Source: Thermovibrio guaymasensis (GTDB lineage: Bacteria; Aquificota; Aquificia; Desulfurobacteriales; Desulfurobacteriaceae). Taken from it: a stretch of DNA of 64,000 bases. The stretch is taken from assembly GCF_003633715.1 (NCBI RefSeq), contig NZ_RBIE01000001.1, positions 729,331 to 793,330 of the forward strand, read 5' to 3'. Made by a program: the position numbers and the translations under genes. Below, piece by piece: positions 41,716-50,240 of the stretch (position 1 is its first letter; the number at the start of each line of letters is the position of its first letter). The notes beneath the pieces are model-generated. The model did not search any database and was not told the DNA's origin. It worked only from the letters and a program-made list of their open reading frames with translations.

Positions 41716-42981
41716 ATGGAAAACCTATTCATACCTATAGGCGGTGGAAACGAAATAGGGGCAAGTTGCTACTTTTACCAAATTGGAGAAGTCAAACTCC
41801 TCATTGACTCGGGGATAAGGTTTTCTAAGAGGGAGCCTTTCCCCGACTTTGAATTCCTAAAAGCCCTATCCCCTGAACTTGATGCAATTATAGTAACCCA
41901 TGCCCACGTTGACCACTGTGGAAGCCTTCACGTCCTTTCAGAGCTCTACCCAGAAACACCAATCTACACTACCCATGAAACAGCTCAACTCCTTGCCTTG
42001 ATGGTAGAGGATGCAGTAAAGGTAAGGTACATAAACGAAAGGAATTCACCAGACCTTTGGAGAGAGTATAAACTCCTTGACCAGGCACTCTCACGGATTG
42101 AAAGAAGGGACTTCTTTGACAGGATAAAGGTAAAGGACGTTGAGGTAGTCCTCTACCCTGCCGGCCACATCCTTGGAGCGGCTTCGGTGGCAATGTTTTA
42201 CGGAGAGGGGAGTTTAGCCTTCCATACAGGGGACATCTCATTAACTCCCCAAGAAACCGTTGAAGGGGCAGTCCTTCCAAAGGGAGAGAGGGTAGAACTC
42301 TTAGTTAGCGAAAGCACTTACCTATACGCAAGGAAAAGGTTTAACAGGGAAAGGAGCGTTGAAGAGTTCTTTAAGAGCGTAAGGGAAACTGTTGAAAGGG
42401 GTGGGAAAGTCCTAATTCCGGCCTTTGCTCTTGGTAGAGCCCAGGAGATAATCCTTCTGCTCTCAGAAGGAATGAGGATTGGAGAGATTCCTCCGATAAC
42501 CGTCTACGTTGACGGACTTGCAAAAGAGGTTACAAACATATACGAGAGCCTCCTTGAAAGGGAAATATTTAACTACTACGTACAGCCCGCTCCTAGCTAT
42601 CCAGGAATAAGTTTTGAGGAAGCCTGTAGGGAAAATTTAAGGGAGGCAGACTGTATACTCTCTACCTCAGGAATGTTAATGGAAGGAACTCCCTCCTTTA
42701 TCTATGGAAGGATGATATCAAGGTGGAGGAGGAGCTCTATAATACTGAGCGGATACATGGTTGAAGAAAGCTTTGGATACAAGCTCCTTCACGATAAAAG
42801 CGTGCTGAAAGAGTTTAAGTGTCAAATAAGAAAACACCACTTTTCTGCCCACTCAGGGGGAGATGAAATAAAAAAGCTGAGAGAGGAACTCTCTCCCAAA
42901 AAGTGTGCCTTTGTCCACGGTTATCCTGGGAAAAAAGAGTTTAAAGAGCACGCCCACAACAGGGAGGTAATCAGGTTTTGA
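41716..42981 (+). CDS. Beta-CASP metallo-beta-lactamase-fold RNA-processing nuclease
   Basis: A 421-residue protein with the MBL motif THAHVDHCG, further ligands in PAGHILGAAS and FHTGDIS, and the beta-CASP region (ALGRAQEIILLLSEG, STSGMLMEG, HFSAHSGGDE). Such proteins are endo- or 5'-3' exoribonucleases of the CPSF73/RNase J superfamily. It overlaps the next gene by TTGA, so the orphan downstream protein may be its partner. No clear Shine-Dalgarno is visible for this start. Confidence 0.9.
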   Translation: MENLFIPIGGGNEIGASCYFYQIGEVKLLIDSGIRFSKREPFPDFEFLKALSPELDAIIVTHAHVDHCGSLHVLSELYPETPIYTTHETAQLLALMVEDAVKVRYINERNSPDLWREYKLLDQALSRIERRDFFDRIKVKDVEVVLYPAGHILGAASVAMFYGEGSLAFHTGDISLTPQETVEGAVLPKGERVELLVSESTYLYARKRFNRERSVEEFFKSVRETVERGGKVLIPAFALGRAQEIILLLSEGMRIGEIPPITVYVDGLAKEVTNIYESLLEREIFNYYVQPAPSYPGISFEEACRENLREADCILSTSGMLMEGTPSFIYGRMISRWRRSSIILSGYMVEESFGYKLLHDKSVLKEFKCQIRKHHFSAHSGGDEIKKLREELSPKKCAFVHGYPGKKEFKEHAHNREVIRF

Positions 42982-44417
42982 GGCTCTACCTGGGCTATCC
43001 CGACTCTGTCGGTGAAAGTGAGAGATTTAGACTAAAAGATCTGTTCCTAAAGGAAGTTTCAGTAGACTACTCATCAGTCCCGGTTGAAGTAAAGAAAAAG
43101 CTACTTTCACTACTTGATAACGTTGACAAGAAGAGGTACCTCTTTCTAGGAGAAGTTCTCTACGACGGAATTGACATCCTAGAATTTGCACTCTTTGGAG
43201 TAAATGTAAGGGATTACGACGAGCTGGTCCTCCCTGGATACCTCTACGGCAAACCGACCCACCTGATAAAAAACCTCCTAAAGGATACCTTTGGAAAAAG
43301 GTTTCCTGTAGTATACGACTTCAACCTATTTGATAGAAACACTATTGTTGTAAACGTTGGATACACAAGGAGCTCCATATCTTTTGGAGGGAAGCTACTT
43401 ACGGTAATATCCTTAGGTGAGTTTCACTTTATTGATTTCTTTGGAAATTACCTATTTAACAGGTTTTTAGGGGAGACTGGAATATCAAACGCAAAGTTAA
43501 GGAAAGAGGGAGTTAGGGGAGACATCCTTGACAAGTGTAGAAGTCAGGCCGCAAGGATTCTGTTTGGAAGGACGTCAAAGGTTGAAATTCCTCAGTTTAA
43601 CTACTCAAGGCCTATTTCAAAAGAGGAAATTGACCTTGTACTCTCCCCTTTAACCGGTTCTGCAAACTACGGGGAATTAATTGAAAAGGCAGCCGATTTC
43701 TCAAGTGCAGTAGTTAACTCTCTCTACACTTACGAGGAACTCTTCAGGGAAAGGCCAAAAGTTAAGGACGTTAAGTTAATCGGCAGGCTCACTTTTCCCT
43801 TTGAAAGGAGCCTTAAGAAGATTTTTCCAATTAAGGTTGAGAAAGTAAAAGAGGAGGAACTACTTAAAAGGGGAATAGTTAACAAAACTTTTAAGGTAGT
43901 AGTTGAAAAGCCTTCCTTTAAGGCAGAAGTGCTAAAACTGAATCCACTACAAGTTGAAGGCGTAAAAGGGGGAATTAGGGAACTACGTCACTTTTTTAGA
44001 AGTAGAGACCCGAAAGGCCTACCAATCATTGAAAGACTTACAGAAGAGCTTAAAGGTAAAGAGCTTGAAGACTTTGCCTACGAACTAATTACGGTTATAA
44101 AAAGGAGCTCTTTTAGAAGGAAAGAGGAGGTAGCATACCTCAACCACTCAATTGCAGCACTTACAAGGTTGGAACTCCCCGAAAGTCTACTCAAAAAAGC
44201 AGTTAAAGAGATAGAGAGGAGAGCCTTTAACTGGCAACTTCCCTTTGAAACGAAAGTAAACATCCTCTATTTCTGCTACAGAAACAGAGAAAAACTAAGG
44301 GGAAGTAATCTTGAAGTCTTTCCTTTCCTAATGCTCACTTACATAAGAAATAAAAAAGTAACGGAAGGAGAAAAGAACTTCGTTAGAACTGTTTGCGAGA
44401 AGTTCTACCTGAGCTGA
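42978..44417 (+). CDS. Orphan protein, possibly with a divergent actin-like fold
   Basis: A 479-residue protein of unknown family, starting with TTG in a TTGA overlap with the beta-CASP gene. It has no signal peptide or membrane helix. The segment VVYDFNLFDRNTIVVNVGYT followed by RSSISFGGKLLTVISLGEFH looks like the phosphate-2 region of actin/Hsp70-like ATPases, but the usual acidic residue is not clear. The C-terminal third is helical and charged, HEAT-like in appearance. Coupling to a nuclease suggests a role in RNA metabolism. The last 35 bp overlap a convergent gene. Confidence 0.65.
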   Translation: MRLYLGYPDSVGESERFRLKDLFLKEVSVDYSSVPVEVKKKLLSLLDNVDKKRYLFLGEVLYDGIDILEFALFGVNVRDYDELVLPGYLYGKPTHLIKNLLKDTFGKRFPVVYDFNLFDRNTIVVNVGYTRSSISFGGKLLTVISLGEFHFIDFFGNYLFNRFLGETGISNAKLRKEGVRGDILDKCRSQAARILFGRTSKVEIPQFNYSRPISKEEIDLVLSPLTGSANYGELIEKAADFSSAVVNSLYTYEELFRERPKVKDVKLIGRLTFPFERSLKKIFPIKVEKVKEEELLKRGIVNKTFKVVVEKPSFKAEVLKLNPLQVEGVKGGIRELRHFFRSRDPKGLPIIERLTEELKGKELEDFAYELITVIKRSSFRRKEEVAYLNHSIAALTRLELPESLLKKAVKEIERRAFNWQLPFETKVNILYFCYRNREKLRGSNLEVFPFLMLTYIRNKKVTEGEKNFVRTVCEKFYLS

Positions 44418-44760
44418 GGTAATAGCAAGCAACCAGTGAAACCATTATAACTGAAGTGATCGTTAGAGCTAAGGAAAGTAAAACTAAGTAGGTAGAGTGA
44501 AACTTAACGAAAAGTAGGGAAGTAACTGCTCCGCCTAGGGAGAAAATTAGAAGGCTTTTAAACTTTCCCTCTTCAACTAAGAAGAAAACAAGGCTTGAAG
44601 CAAGGTTTAAGAAGAAGCACCTTAAGGAGAGAGTTTCAAACCTTACGTTAAAGGTAAGGTGGTAGTTAAGAAAGGGAACTGTAAGAATAATAACGATAAA
44701 AGCTATCGTAAGGGCTATCTGAAAGTAGTACTCATCAATCAGTCTCACAGAACCCTTCAT
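44383..44760 (-). CDS. Small four-helix membrane protein
   Basis: A 125-residue protein with about four hydrophobic helices (roughly 14-33, 44-61, 68-84, 88-115) and a short charged tail. I do not recognise a family. It overlaps lpxC by 26 bp at its start and the convergent orphan gene by 35 bp at its end. The lpxC coupling points to a role in the envelope, possibly lipid A or polysaccharide export; this is inference. Confidence 0.65.
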   Translation of the reverse strand: MKGSVRLIDEYYFQIALTIAFIVIILTVPFLNYHLTFNVRFETLSLRCFFLNLASSLVFFLVEEGKFKSLLIFSLGGAVTSLLFVKFHSTYLVLLSLALTITSVIMVSLVACYYLSSGRTSRKQF

Positions 44761-45658
44761 CGGTTAAGAAATCAAGTCCCCTTTCTTCCCGATTCCTTTC
44801 AGGGAACTCTACAAGGTCGTAGAGCTTCTCAGAGTAAATTCTCTTGACTAAAGAAGCATTAAGGGCATGCCCTGTTTTATAGGCCGTTATCTTAGCCAAA
44901 AGAGGGTATCCTAAAACGTAAAGATCTCCAATTAAATCAAGAGTTTTATGGGCCACAAACTCATTCTCTAACCTTAAGCCCCCTTCGTTGAGGATGCCAC
45001 AGTCGTCAACAACTATAGCGTTCTCTAAACTTCCTCCCCTGGCAAGGCCGGCAGCTCTTAAGGCTTCAACTTCCTGGTAGAAACAGAAAGTCCTAGCCTT
45101 TGATATCTCCCTAAAGTTCTTAAGGGAGTGTGTGTAAACCAGCCTTTGAAACCTAACCTTCTTGTAAGGGTGATCAAAGGAAATCGTGTTATCAACAACG
45201 AGGGTATGATGGGGCTCTGCAACTATCCTCTTATCCTCAAACTCTACAACTACTTCTTTCTTAAGTAGAGCGTATTTCCTCTTCCTAGAGAGCTCCCTTA
45301 CACCTACTTCCTCAAAGAGATAGACGTAAGGGGCTGAACTGCCGTCAAGAATTGGAAGTTCCTCTGAGTCTAAGTAAACGAAGAGGTTATCTATACCGAA
45401 AGCAGAAAGGGCAGCCATAAGATGTTCAATGGTTTGAACTGAAACCGTTCCGTCTGAAAGGTTAGTTGCGTAAAAGAGCCTTGAAAGGTAGTGGGGAGAA
45501 ACTTTTATTGAGGGAGCTCCCTTTAAATCTGTTCTTATAAAGACAATGCCGGTATCGGCTGGTGCTGGAACGAGCCTTACAGAGACTTTTTTTCCGGTAT
45601 GAAGCCCTATTCCGCTGAACTCAACTTCCTGAGATAGAGTTCTCTGATATACCTGCAT
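44735..45658 (-). CDS. lpxC: UDP-3-O-acyl-N-acetylglucosamine deacetylase
   Basis: A 307-residue LpxC, the committed zinc enzyme of lipid A synthesis. Family motifs include GIGLHTGKKVSVRLVPAP, QTIEHLMAAL (zinc His) and HKTLDLIGDLYVLG (zinc His and Asp). It demonstrates an LPS-bearing outer membrane. It is in line with the small membrane protein gene that follows. Confidence 0.95.
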   Translation of the reverse strand: MQVYQRTLSQEVEFSGIGLHTGKKVSVRLVPAPADTGIVFIRTDLKGAPSIKVSPHYLSRLFYATNLSDGTVSVQTIEHLMAALSAFGIDNLFVYLDSEELPILDGSSAPYVYLFEEVGVRELSRKRKYALLKKEVVVEFEDKRIVAEPHHTLVVDNTISFDHPYKKVRFQRLVYTHSLKNFREISKARTFCFYQEVEALRAAGLARGGSLENAIVVDDCGILNEGGLRLENEFVAHKTLDLIGDLYVLGYPLLAKITAYKTGHALNASLVKRIYSEKLYDLVEFPERNREERGLDFLTDEGFCETD

Positions 45659-45685
45659 AGGAGCTCCCCAACTTTAGTTTGACTA

Positions 45686-45691
45686 ATTATA
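45686..45691 (-). promoter_or_regulatory. Candidate -10 box for lpxC
   Basis: TATAAT on the minus strand lies 28 bp before the lpxC ATG. No convincing -35 hexamer is found at 16-18 bp. Confidence 0.4.
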
Positions 45692-45725
45692 GCTACCTTA
45701 AAAGCTTACTTATACCTAACTCTAA

Positions 45726-47400
45726 TTAACCTTTTTGCAAATTTGCACTTCCTAGGCAGAGACCGCACACAGAACAGCCGGGAAAACAAGCAGGAGTAGC
45801 TTTCCTTTTATAAACGTTCTGGTATTCCCTCCAGAGGTAATCCTTCTTTATCCCGCTTTCCACAATCTCCCAAGGGAAGAGTTCGTCCCTCTCCCTCTCT
45901 CTAGTGTAGAGCTCCTCAAAAGGCAGACCCACCTCCTTTAGAGCTCTCCTAAAGTTCAAACCCTCCTTAACGGATCTCACAGCGGCAACTCCTAACCTCT
46001 CATCTCCCCTTGAGACAATAGCCTGAAGGACTGCATCTTTTACCTTCTCATAGGTTAGTTTAACGCCCGGTACTTTCCTAACCAACTTTGAAAGTCTCCT
46101 TATCTTCCTCTCTATAACGGACTTTGGATTTAAGCCGTACCACTGAAGGGGAGTAAAGGGTTTGGCTATTACCGGGTTAACCGATAGGTGAATTCCTCCC
46201 TTTACTCCCCTTTCCCTCCAGTAGTAAAGGCCTATCTCCCTAAATTTCTTCGTCATATCAACTATTGCTTCCACGTCCTCTTCCGTTTCACTTGGAAGCC
46301 CAATTAAGAAGTAAAGCTTTAGGTTTTCCGCCCCCGCTTCAAAAGCCCTCTCTGCAAACCTAAAGTAGGCCTCATCCTCCACCTTCTTATTTATTGCAAA
46401 GCGAAGCTCTTGAGAGCCAGCTTCGGGAGCAAGGGTAACAGTTTTTTGGCCAGACTCCTTTAAGATTTCAAAGATGTAAGGAGAAGTTGAAGAGGCCTTC
46501 AGCGAAGAGAAGGAAGCCTTTACGTTATACTTTTTGAGTATCCTGTAGAGCTCCTCCATCTTTGAGTAATCACTAACACCTGCACCTATTAAACCAACCC
46601 TGTCAACGTAGTTTGATGCAATAGCTATTTCCTCCTCAACAACCTCTATCTCCTTCTCCCTATAGGGCAATCCCATGTAAGATGCAACGCAGAACCTACA
46701 CTTCTCTATACATCCCCTGTTTAGTTCTATGAGGAACATCTCCTTAAAGGCGGTCCCTTCTGAAATGAAACAGGAGTGGCTAGGAACTTCCGGAAAGAGG
46801 GGAGAACGTAATATCCTCTTTTTAGGTCCTTCAAAGAAGGATACTTTAAGGCCTTCATATTTGAAAGTGTAATCCCCCGAAATCAGGACATTATCAAAGT
46901 CGGATAGAGTCTCTAAGTTAGGTCTATTCCTAAAAGCTGAGATAACTTCCTCTAACCTTCCTTCAGCCTCACCTAGGTAAATGGCGTCAAATATGGGAAG
47001 GAAAGGGGAAGGGTTGTAGAAAAGCCCTATCCCTCCTCCCAAAAGGAGGGGAGCCTCTTTTCTCTTCTCCCTCAAAGGTTCAATTCCCCAGGAACTAAGC
47101 AGCTTAATAACTTCAAATAGGTGGTTTTCGTAAGTAACGCTAAAGGCAATAACGTCAAACTCAGTAGGGGAAAGTGATAGGAAGAAGGACTGGTTGTAAT
47201 CTGAGAAAATAAGGTCGCAGGAGACGCCCTCAATTGAGTTTAGGAGGGTATATATCCTGTGAACAGCAAGGCTTGAAAGGCCTGCTTTTTCAGGCCCCGG
47301 ATAGGCCAGGAGAACTTTTAAATCGCCAGGCTCTAAAACTAAATGGGAACACTTCCTTACTAATAGCAGACAGAACCTCCTTCTTAGAAGTGATTCTCAA
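45726..47400 (-). pseudogene. Radical SAM protein with upstream B12-binding-like domain, one frameshift
   Basis: Codons from 47075 down encode a radical SAM core: NRGCIEKCRFCVAS (CX3CX2C), VTLAPEAGSQELR, LKLYFLIGLPSETEED, and a C-terminal CFPGCSVCGLC. The frame stays open upstream to about 47340 (VLLAYPGPEKAGLSSLAVHR, typical of the N-terminal Rossmann-like domain of B12-binding radical SAM proteins) but offers no start codon. Another frame starts with TTG at 47400 (LRITSKKEVLSAISKEVFPF); removing one T near 47340 joins it smoothly. So I read one gene of about 557 codons with a single-base insertion. Product unknown. Sequencing error is as likely as inactivation. Confidence 0.72.
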
Positions 47401-47417
47401 TAAATCTAATCTATCCA

Positions 47418-47449
47418 AAGAAAAAGAAAAGGCCCGCTTTGAGCGGGCC
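47418..47449 (-). terminator. Rho-independent terminator of hsp20
   Basis: A perfect seven-base-pair stem (GGCCCGC/GCGGGCC, 47431-47449, loop TCAAA on the minus strand) is followed on the minus strand by TTTTCTTTTTCTT. It lies 24 bp after the hsp20 stop and only about 18 bp before the proposed start of the radical SAM gene. Confidence 0.88.
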
Positions 47450-47472
47450 TGGAGTTGGCTTTTAAGAGTAAA

Positions 47473-47988
47473 TTACTTTTCCTCTTTACCTTTATCCTTA
47501 CCCTCTTCCTTCTTCTCCTCAGGCTCCTTAACGATAATCTTAACCTCCTTCCTTGCAGACGCGGCTTTAGGAAGGCGGATTTCAAGAACTCCTCTATCGT
47601 AGTAAGCCTCAATTCCCTCTTCTTTAACCTCTACAGGTAGCGGAATAACCCTTTGGAACTCACCGTAGAAGGTTTCACTAAAGAAGACGTTATCCTTCTC
47701 CTCTTTTTCCTCTTTCTTCTTAACTCCCCTGATAATTAGGTAGTTACCGCGAACTTTAACGTCAATGCTGTCCTTATCAAGACCTGGCATTTCAGCCCTT
47801 ACAACGATTTCATCTGGAGTCTCATACATCTCAATCTTCGGTTCAAAGCCCATTTCAAAGCCCGGGAGCTCCCTACCAAATCCCCTCATCATCTGTTCCA
47901 TCATACGTTCCATTTCCTGCATGTAACGGAACATATCCTCAAAGGGGTCAAATCCTCTCCTTCCTCTTCCGAAGAATCTTCCAAACAT
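47473..47988 (-). CDS. Small heat-shock protein (Hsp20/alpha-crystallin)
   Basis: A 171-residue chaperone that holds unfolding proteins. An N-terminal Phe/Arg/Met-rich segment (residues 1-45) precedes an alpha-crystallin domain (KIEMYETPDEIVVRAEMPGL, YYDRGVLEIRLPKA), and a Glu/Lys-rich tail (residues 155-171) replaces the usual IxI motif region. It has its own promoter and terminator, so it is a single-gene unit, downstream of polX on the same strand. Confidence 0.94.
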   Translation of the reverse strand: MFGRFFGRGRRGFDPFEDMFRYMQEMERMMEQMMRGFGRELPGFEMGFEPKIEMYETPDEIVVRAEMPGLDKDSIDVKVRGNYLIIRGVKKKEEKEEKDNVFFSETFYGEFQRVIPLPVEVKEEGIEAYYDRGVLEIRLPKAASARKEVKIIVKEPEEKKEEGKDKGKEEK

Positions 47989-48030
47989 CTCTCCCTCCTT
48001 AAAAAAGTTTTGAAATTTTCTCTAAATTTT

Positions 48031-48059
48031 ATTTTAGGTCCATAAAAATACCTTTGCAA
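48031..48059 (-). promoter_or_regulatory. hsp20 promoter
   Basis: On the minus strand TTGCAA (48059-48054), a 17-bp spacer and TAAAAT (48036-48031) form a good sigma-70-type promoter. It begins right at the end of polX. A GGAGGGAG ribosome-binding site follows before the ATG at 47988. Confidence 0.6.
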
Positions 48060-49787
48060 CTACTTTACTCCAAACTTCCTCCTCTTATCCCTTACAAACT
48101 TCTGAAGGCTCCTTAAAATAAGGGTATTTATAACGTCCTTACCTTCTACCCAACCCCTCCTGGCCGTTCCTACACCGAGCTTAATCATCCACATGTGATC
48201 TACGTGGTGGGAATCTGTATTTATTACCAGCTTAACGTTAAACTTCTTAGCCAATCTACAGTGAGCATCCTTCAGGTCTAAACGGTTGTAGTAGGAATTA
48301 ACCTCAAGGGCAGTTCCAGTCTCCGCTGCCGCCTTCATTATCCTTTCAAGGTCAAGGGGATAGCCTTCCCTCTGGCCAATAATCCTACCGGTGGGATGGG
48401 CTATTGCATTAACGTAAGGGTTGTTTATTGCCTTTAGTATCCTTTCTGTATTGTCCTGGTTAAACCTTGAGTGAATAGCCGCTATAACGAAGTCAAGCTG
48501 AGAGAGAATCTCATCGGGATAGTCAAGTGAACCGTCTGGAAGGATGTCAACTTCAGCCCCTTTCAGTATCTTAATCTTCCCCGAATACTTCTCATTTAGC
48601 TTATCTATCTCGTAGTTCCTCCTTAGGAGGTCTTCTTCACTAAGTCCATTTGCAACCTTTAGGCTCTTTGAATGGTCAGATATTGCAATGTACCTGTAGC
48701 CCATTTCAATGGCCTTCTTAACGTAGTCCTCAATCGTTGAAGCTCCATCGGACCAGTTGGAGTGGATGTGAAGGTCTCCCCTTATTTCATCGTAACCTAC
48801 CAAGTTGGGTAATTTGTGCTCAAGGGCTGCCTCAATCTCCCCAGTATCCTCCCTAATCTCAGGAGGAGGAGTATCCATACCTAAAGCCGAGTAAATCTCT
48901 TCCTCAGTCTTCCCGGCAATCTTCTCCTCTCCTTTGAAGAGGCCGTACTCGTTCAGCTTATAACCTAGCTTTAAACAGATAGTCCTTAAGTGGATATTAT
49001 GGGCCTTTGATCCTGTAAAGTACTGAAGGGCTGCCCCATAGGAGTCTGGTTCAATAACCCTTAAATCAACCTGTTCTCCCTCCTCAACTATAACCGTTGC
49101 CTTTTTAGTTCCCTTCCACAAGACTTCTTTAACGTTGGGAAGGTTAACGAAAGCTTCTATTATCTCTAGGTTGTTCTTTCCGCTAGCAAGGATATCAATG
49201 TCTCCAACTGTTTCCTTCATCCTCCTCGTTGAACCACAAACTGAAATCCTCTCAACTGCAGAGTGTTCTTTAAGTTGATTAACGATCCTATCTGCAATAA
49301 AGACGGCAACTCCAAGGAGTATTCTCCCTCCGCTCTTTTCGTAGAGCTCTATGCCCTTCTTTATCTTCTCAACCTTCTTCGGGCCAAAACCGGGAAGTTT
49401 GAGTAAATCCCCCCTCTCAATGGCCCTCTTTAGGTCCTCAATACTCCTCACTCCAAGCTTTTCATAGAGGAGCTTTACAGTCTTTGGACCAACTCCGGGT
49501 ATATCAAGGAGGGTGAAGATCGTATCCGGAACCTGCTGTTTTAAGCGCTCAAACTCCTCAATTTTACCGGTCCTGAGAAACTCAAGGATTTTAGCCTGTA
49601 ACCTCTGTCCAATTCCCGGAAGTTGAGAGAGTTTTCCCTCCTTAGCAAGAACCTCTATATCCTCAGAAAGATCCCTAATTAATCGGGCTGCATTCCTGTA
49701 AGCCCTTATGTGGTAGGGGTTATCTCCCATAAACTCAAGGATATCTGCCCACTTATCAAATATGTCTGCAAGTTCTTTATTCTTCAT
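48060..49787 (-). CDS. polX: Family X DNA polymerase with PHP domain (PolX)
   Basis: A 575-residue bacterial PolX for gap-filling repair. Helix-hairpin-helix motifs (LPGIGQRLQAKI, IPGVGPKTVKLL, LPGFGPKKVEKI), the polymerase palm with catalytic acids (CGSTRRMKETVGDIDIL and VDLRV), and a C-terminal PHP phosphoesterase domain (DLHIHSNWSDG, AISDHSKSL, NTDSHH) that gives 3'-5' exonuclease and AP-site activity. All metal-binding motifs look intact. It is divergent from the thioesterase gene across 42 bp. Confidence 0.95.
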   Translation of the reverse strand: MKNKELADIFDKWADILEFMGDNPYHIRAYRNAARLIRDLSEDIEVLAKEGKLSQLPGIGQRLQAKILEFLRTGKIEEFERLKQQVPDTIFTLLDIPGVGPKTVKLLYEKLGVRSIEDLKRAIERGDLLKLPGFGPKKVEKIKKGIELYEKSGGRILLGVAVFIADRIVNQLKEHSAVERISVCGSTRRMKETVGDIDILASGKNNLEIIEAFVNLPNVKEVLWKGTKKATVIVEEGEQVDLRVIEPDSYGAALQYFTGSKAHNIHLRTICLKLGYKLNEYGLFKGEEKIAGKTEEEIYSALGMDTPPPEIREDTGEIEAALEHKLPNLVGYDEIRGDLHIHSNWSDGASTIEDYVKKAIEMGYRYIAISDHSKSLKVANGLSEEDLLRRNYEIDKLNEKYSGKIKILKGAEVDILPDGSLDYPDEILSQLDFVIAAIHSRFNQDNTERILKAINNPYVNAIAHPTGRIIGQREGYPLDLERIMKAAAETGTALEVNSYYNRLDLKDAHCRLAKKFNVKLVINTDSHHVDHMWMIKLGVGTARRGWVEGKDVINTLILRSLQKFVRDKRRKFGVK

Positions 49788-49814
49788 CTCTCCCTCCTAA
49801 CCTAATAACTATTT

Positions 49815-49820
49815 TATAAT
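49815..49820 (+). promoter_or_regulatory. -10 box of the thioesterase operon, suggesting a leaderless mRNA
   Basis: TATAAT ends nine bases before the ATG at 49830, so transcription should begin within a few bases of the start codon. No Shine-Dalgarno is present between them. Confidence 0.45.
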
Positions 49821-49829
49821 CAATGTGCA

Positions 49830-50240
49830 ATGAAGGGTGAAGAGCTACTCAGGGATAACTACTGTTTCGTCTGTGGTAAAGAGAACCCAAAGGGAATGCA
49901 CCTAACCTTTAAGCGCGAAGACGGGAAGGTTTATGCCAGGTTCTCACTTCCTGAGTACTACCAAGGGTACAACAGAGTAATTCACGGAGGCATTATCTCA
50001 CTCATTCTTGACGAAGCAATGGCTTACCTTCAGAGCTTAAAAGAAAGGTTCTTGACTGGAAAGTTGACTGTAAAGTTTCACACTCCCCTGCTCGTTGAGG
50101 AGGAAGTTGAAGTTGAGGCCTGGGTTGAGGAGGAAAGGAAAAGGGTTAAGATAACTAAAGCGGTTATGAAAAAGACAAAAAGCGGCAAAAAAGTCGCCGA
50201 AGCTGAAGCCATTATGTTCGTTTTGAAGGAGAAAGAATGA
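49830..50240 (+). CDS. PaaI-type hotdog thioesterase
   Basis: A 136-residue hotdog-fold protein starting with the usual CFVCGKENPKGMHL, then NRVIHGGIISLILDEAMAY, which contains the catalytic HGG-DE region, and ending in beta strands. It hydrolyses acyl-CoA or similar thioesters; substrate unknown. It overlaps the next gene (ATGA). The start lacks a ribosome-binding site and sits just after a -10 box. Confidence 0.88.
   Translation: MKGEELLRDNYCFVCGKENPKGMHLTFKREDGKVYARFSLPEYYQGYNRVIHGGIISLILDEAMAYLQSLKERFLTGKLTVKFHTPLLVEEEVEVEAWVEEERKRVKITKAVMKKTKSGKKVAEAEAIMFVLKEKE

Noticed and set aside
47431-47449. GGCCCGC hairpin as a CRISPR repeat or mobile-element end
   Set aside because: It is a single copy directly followed by a U-tract after hsp20, a standard terminator.
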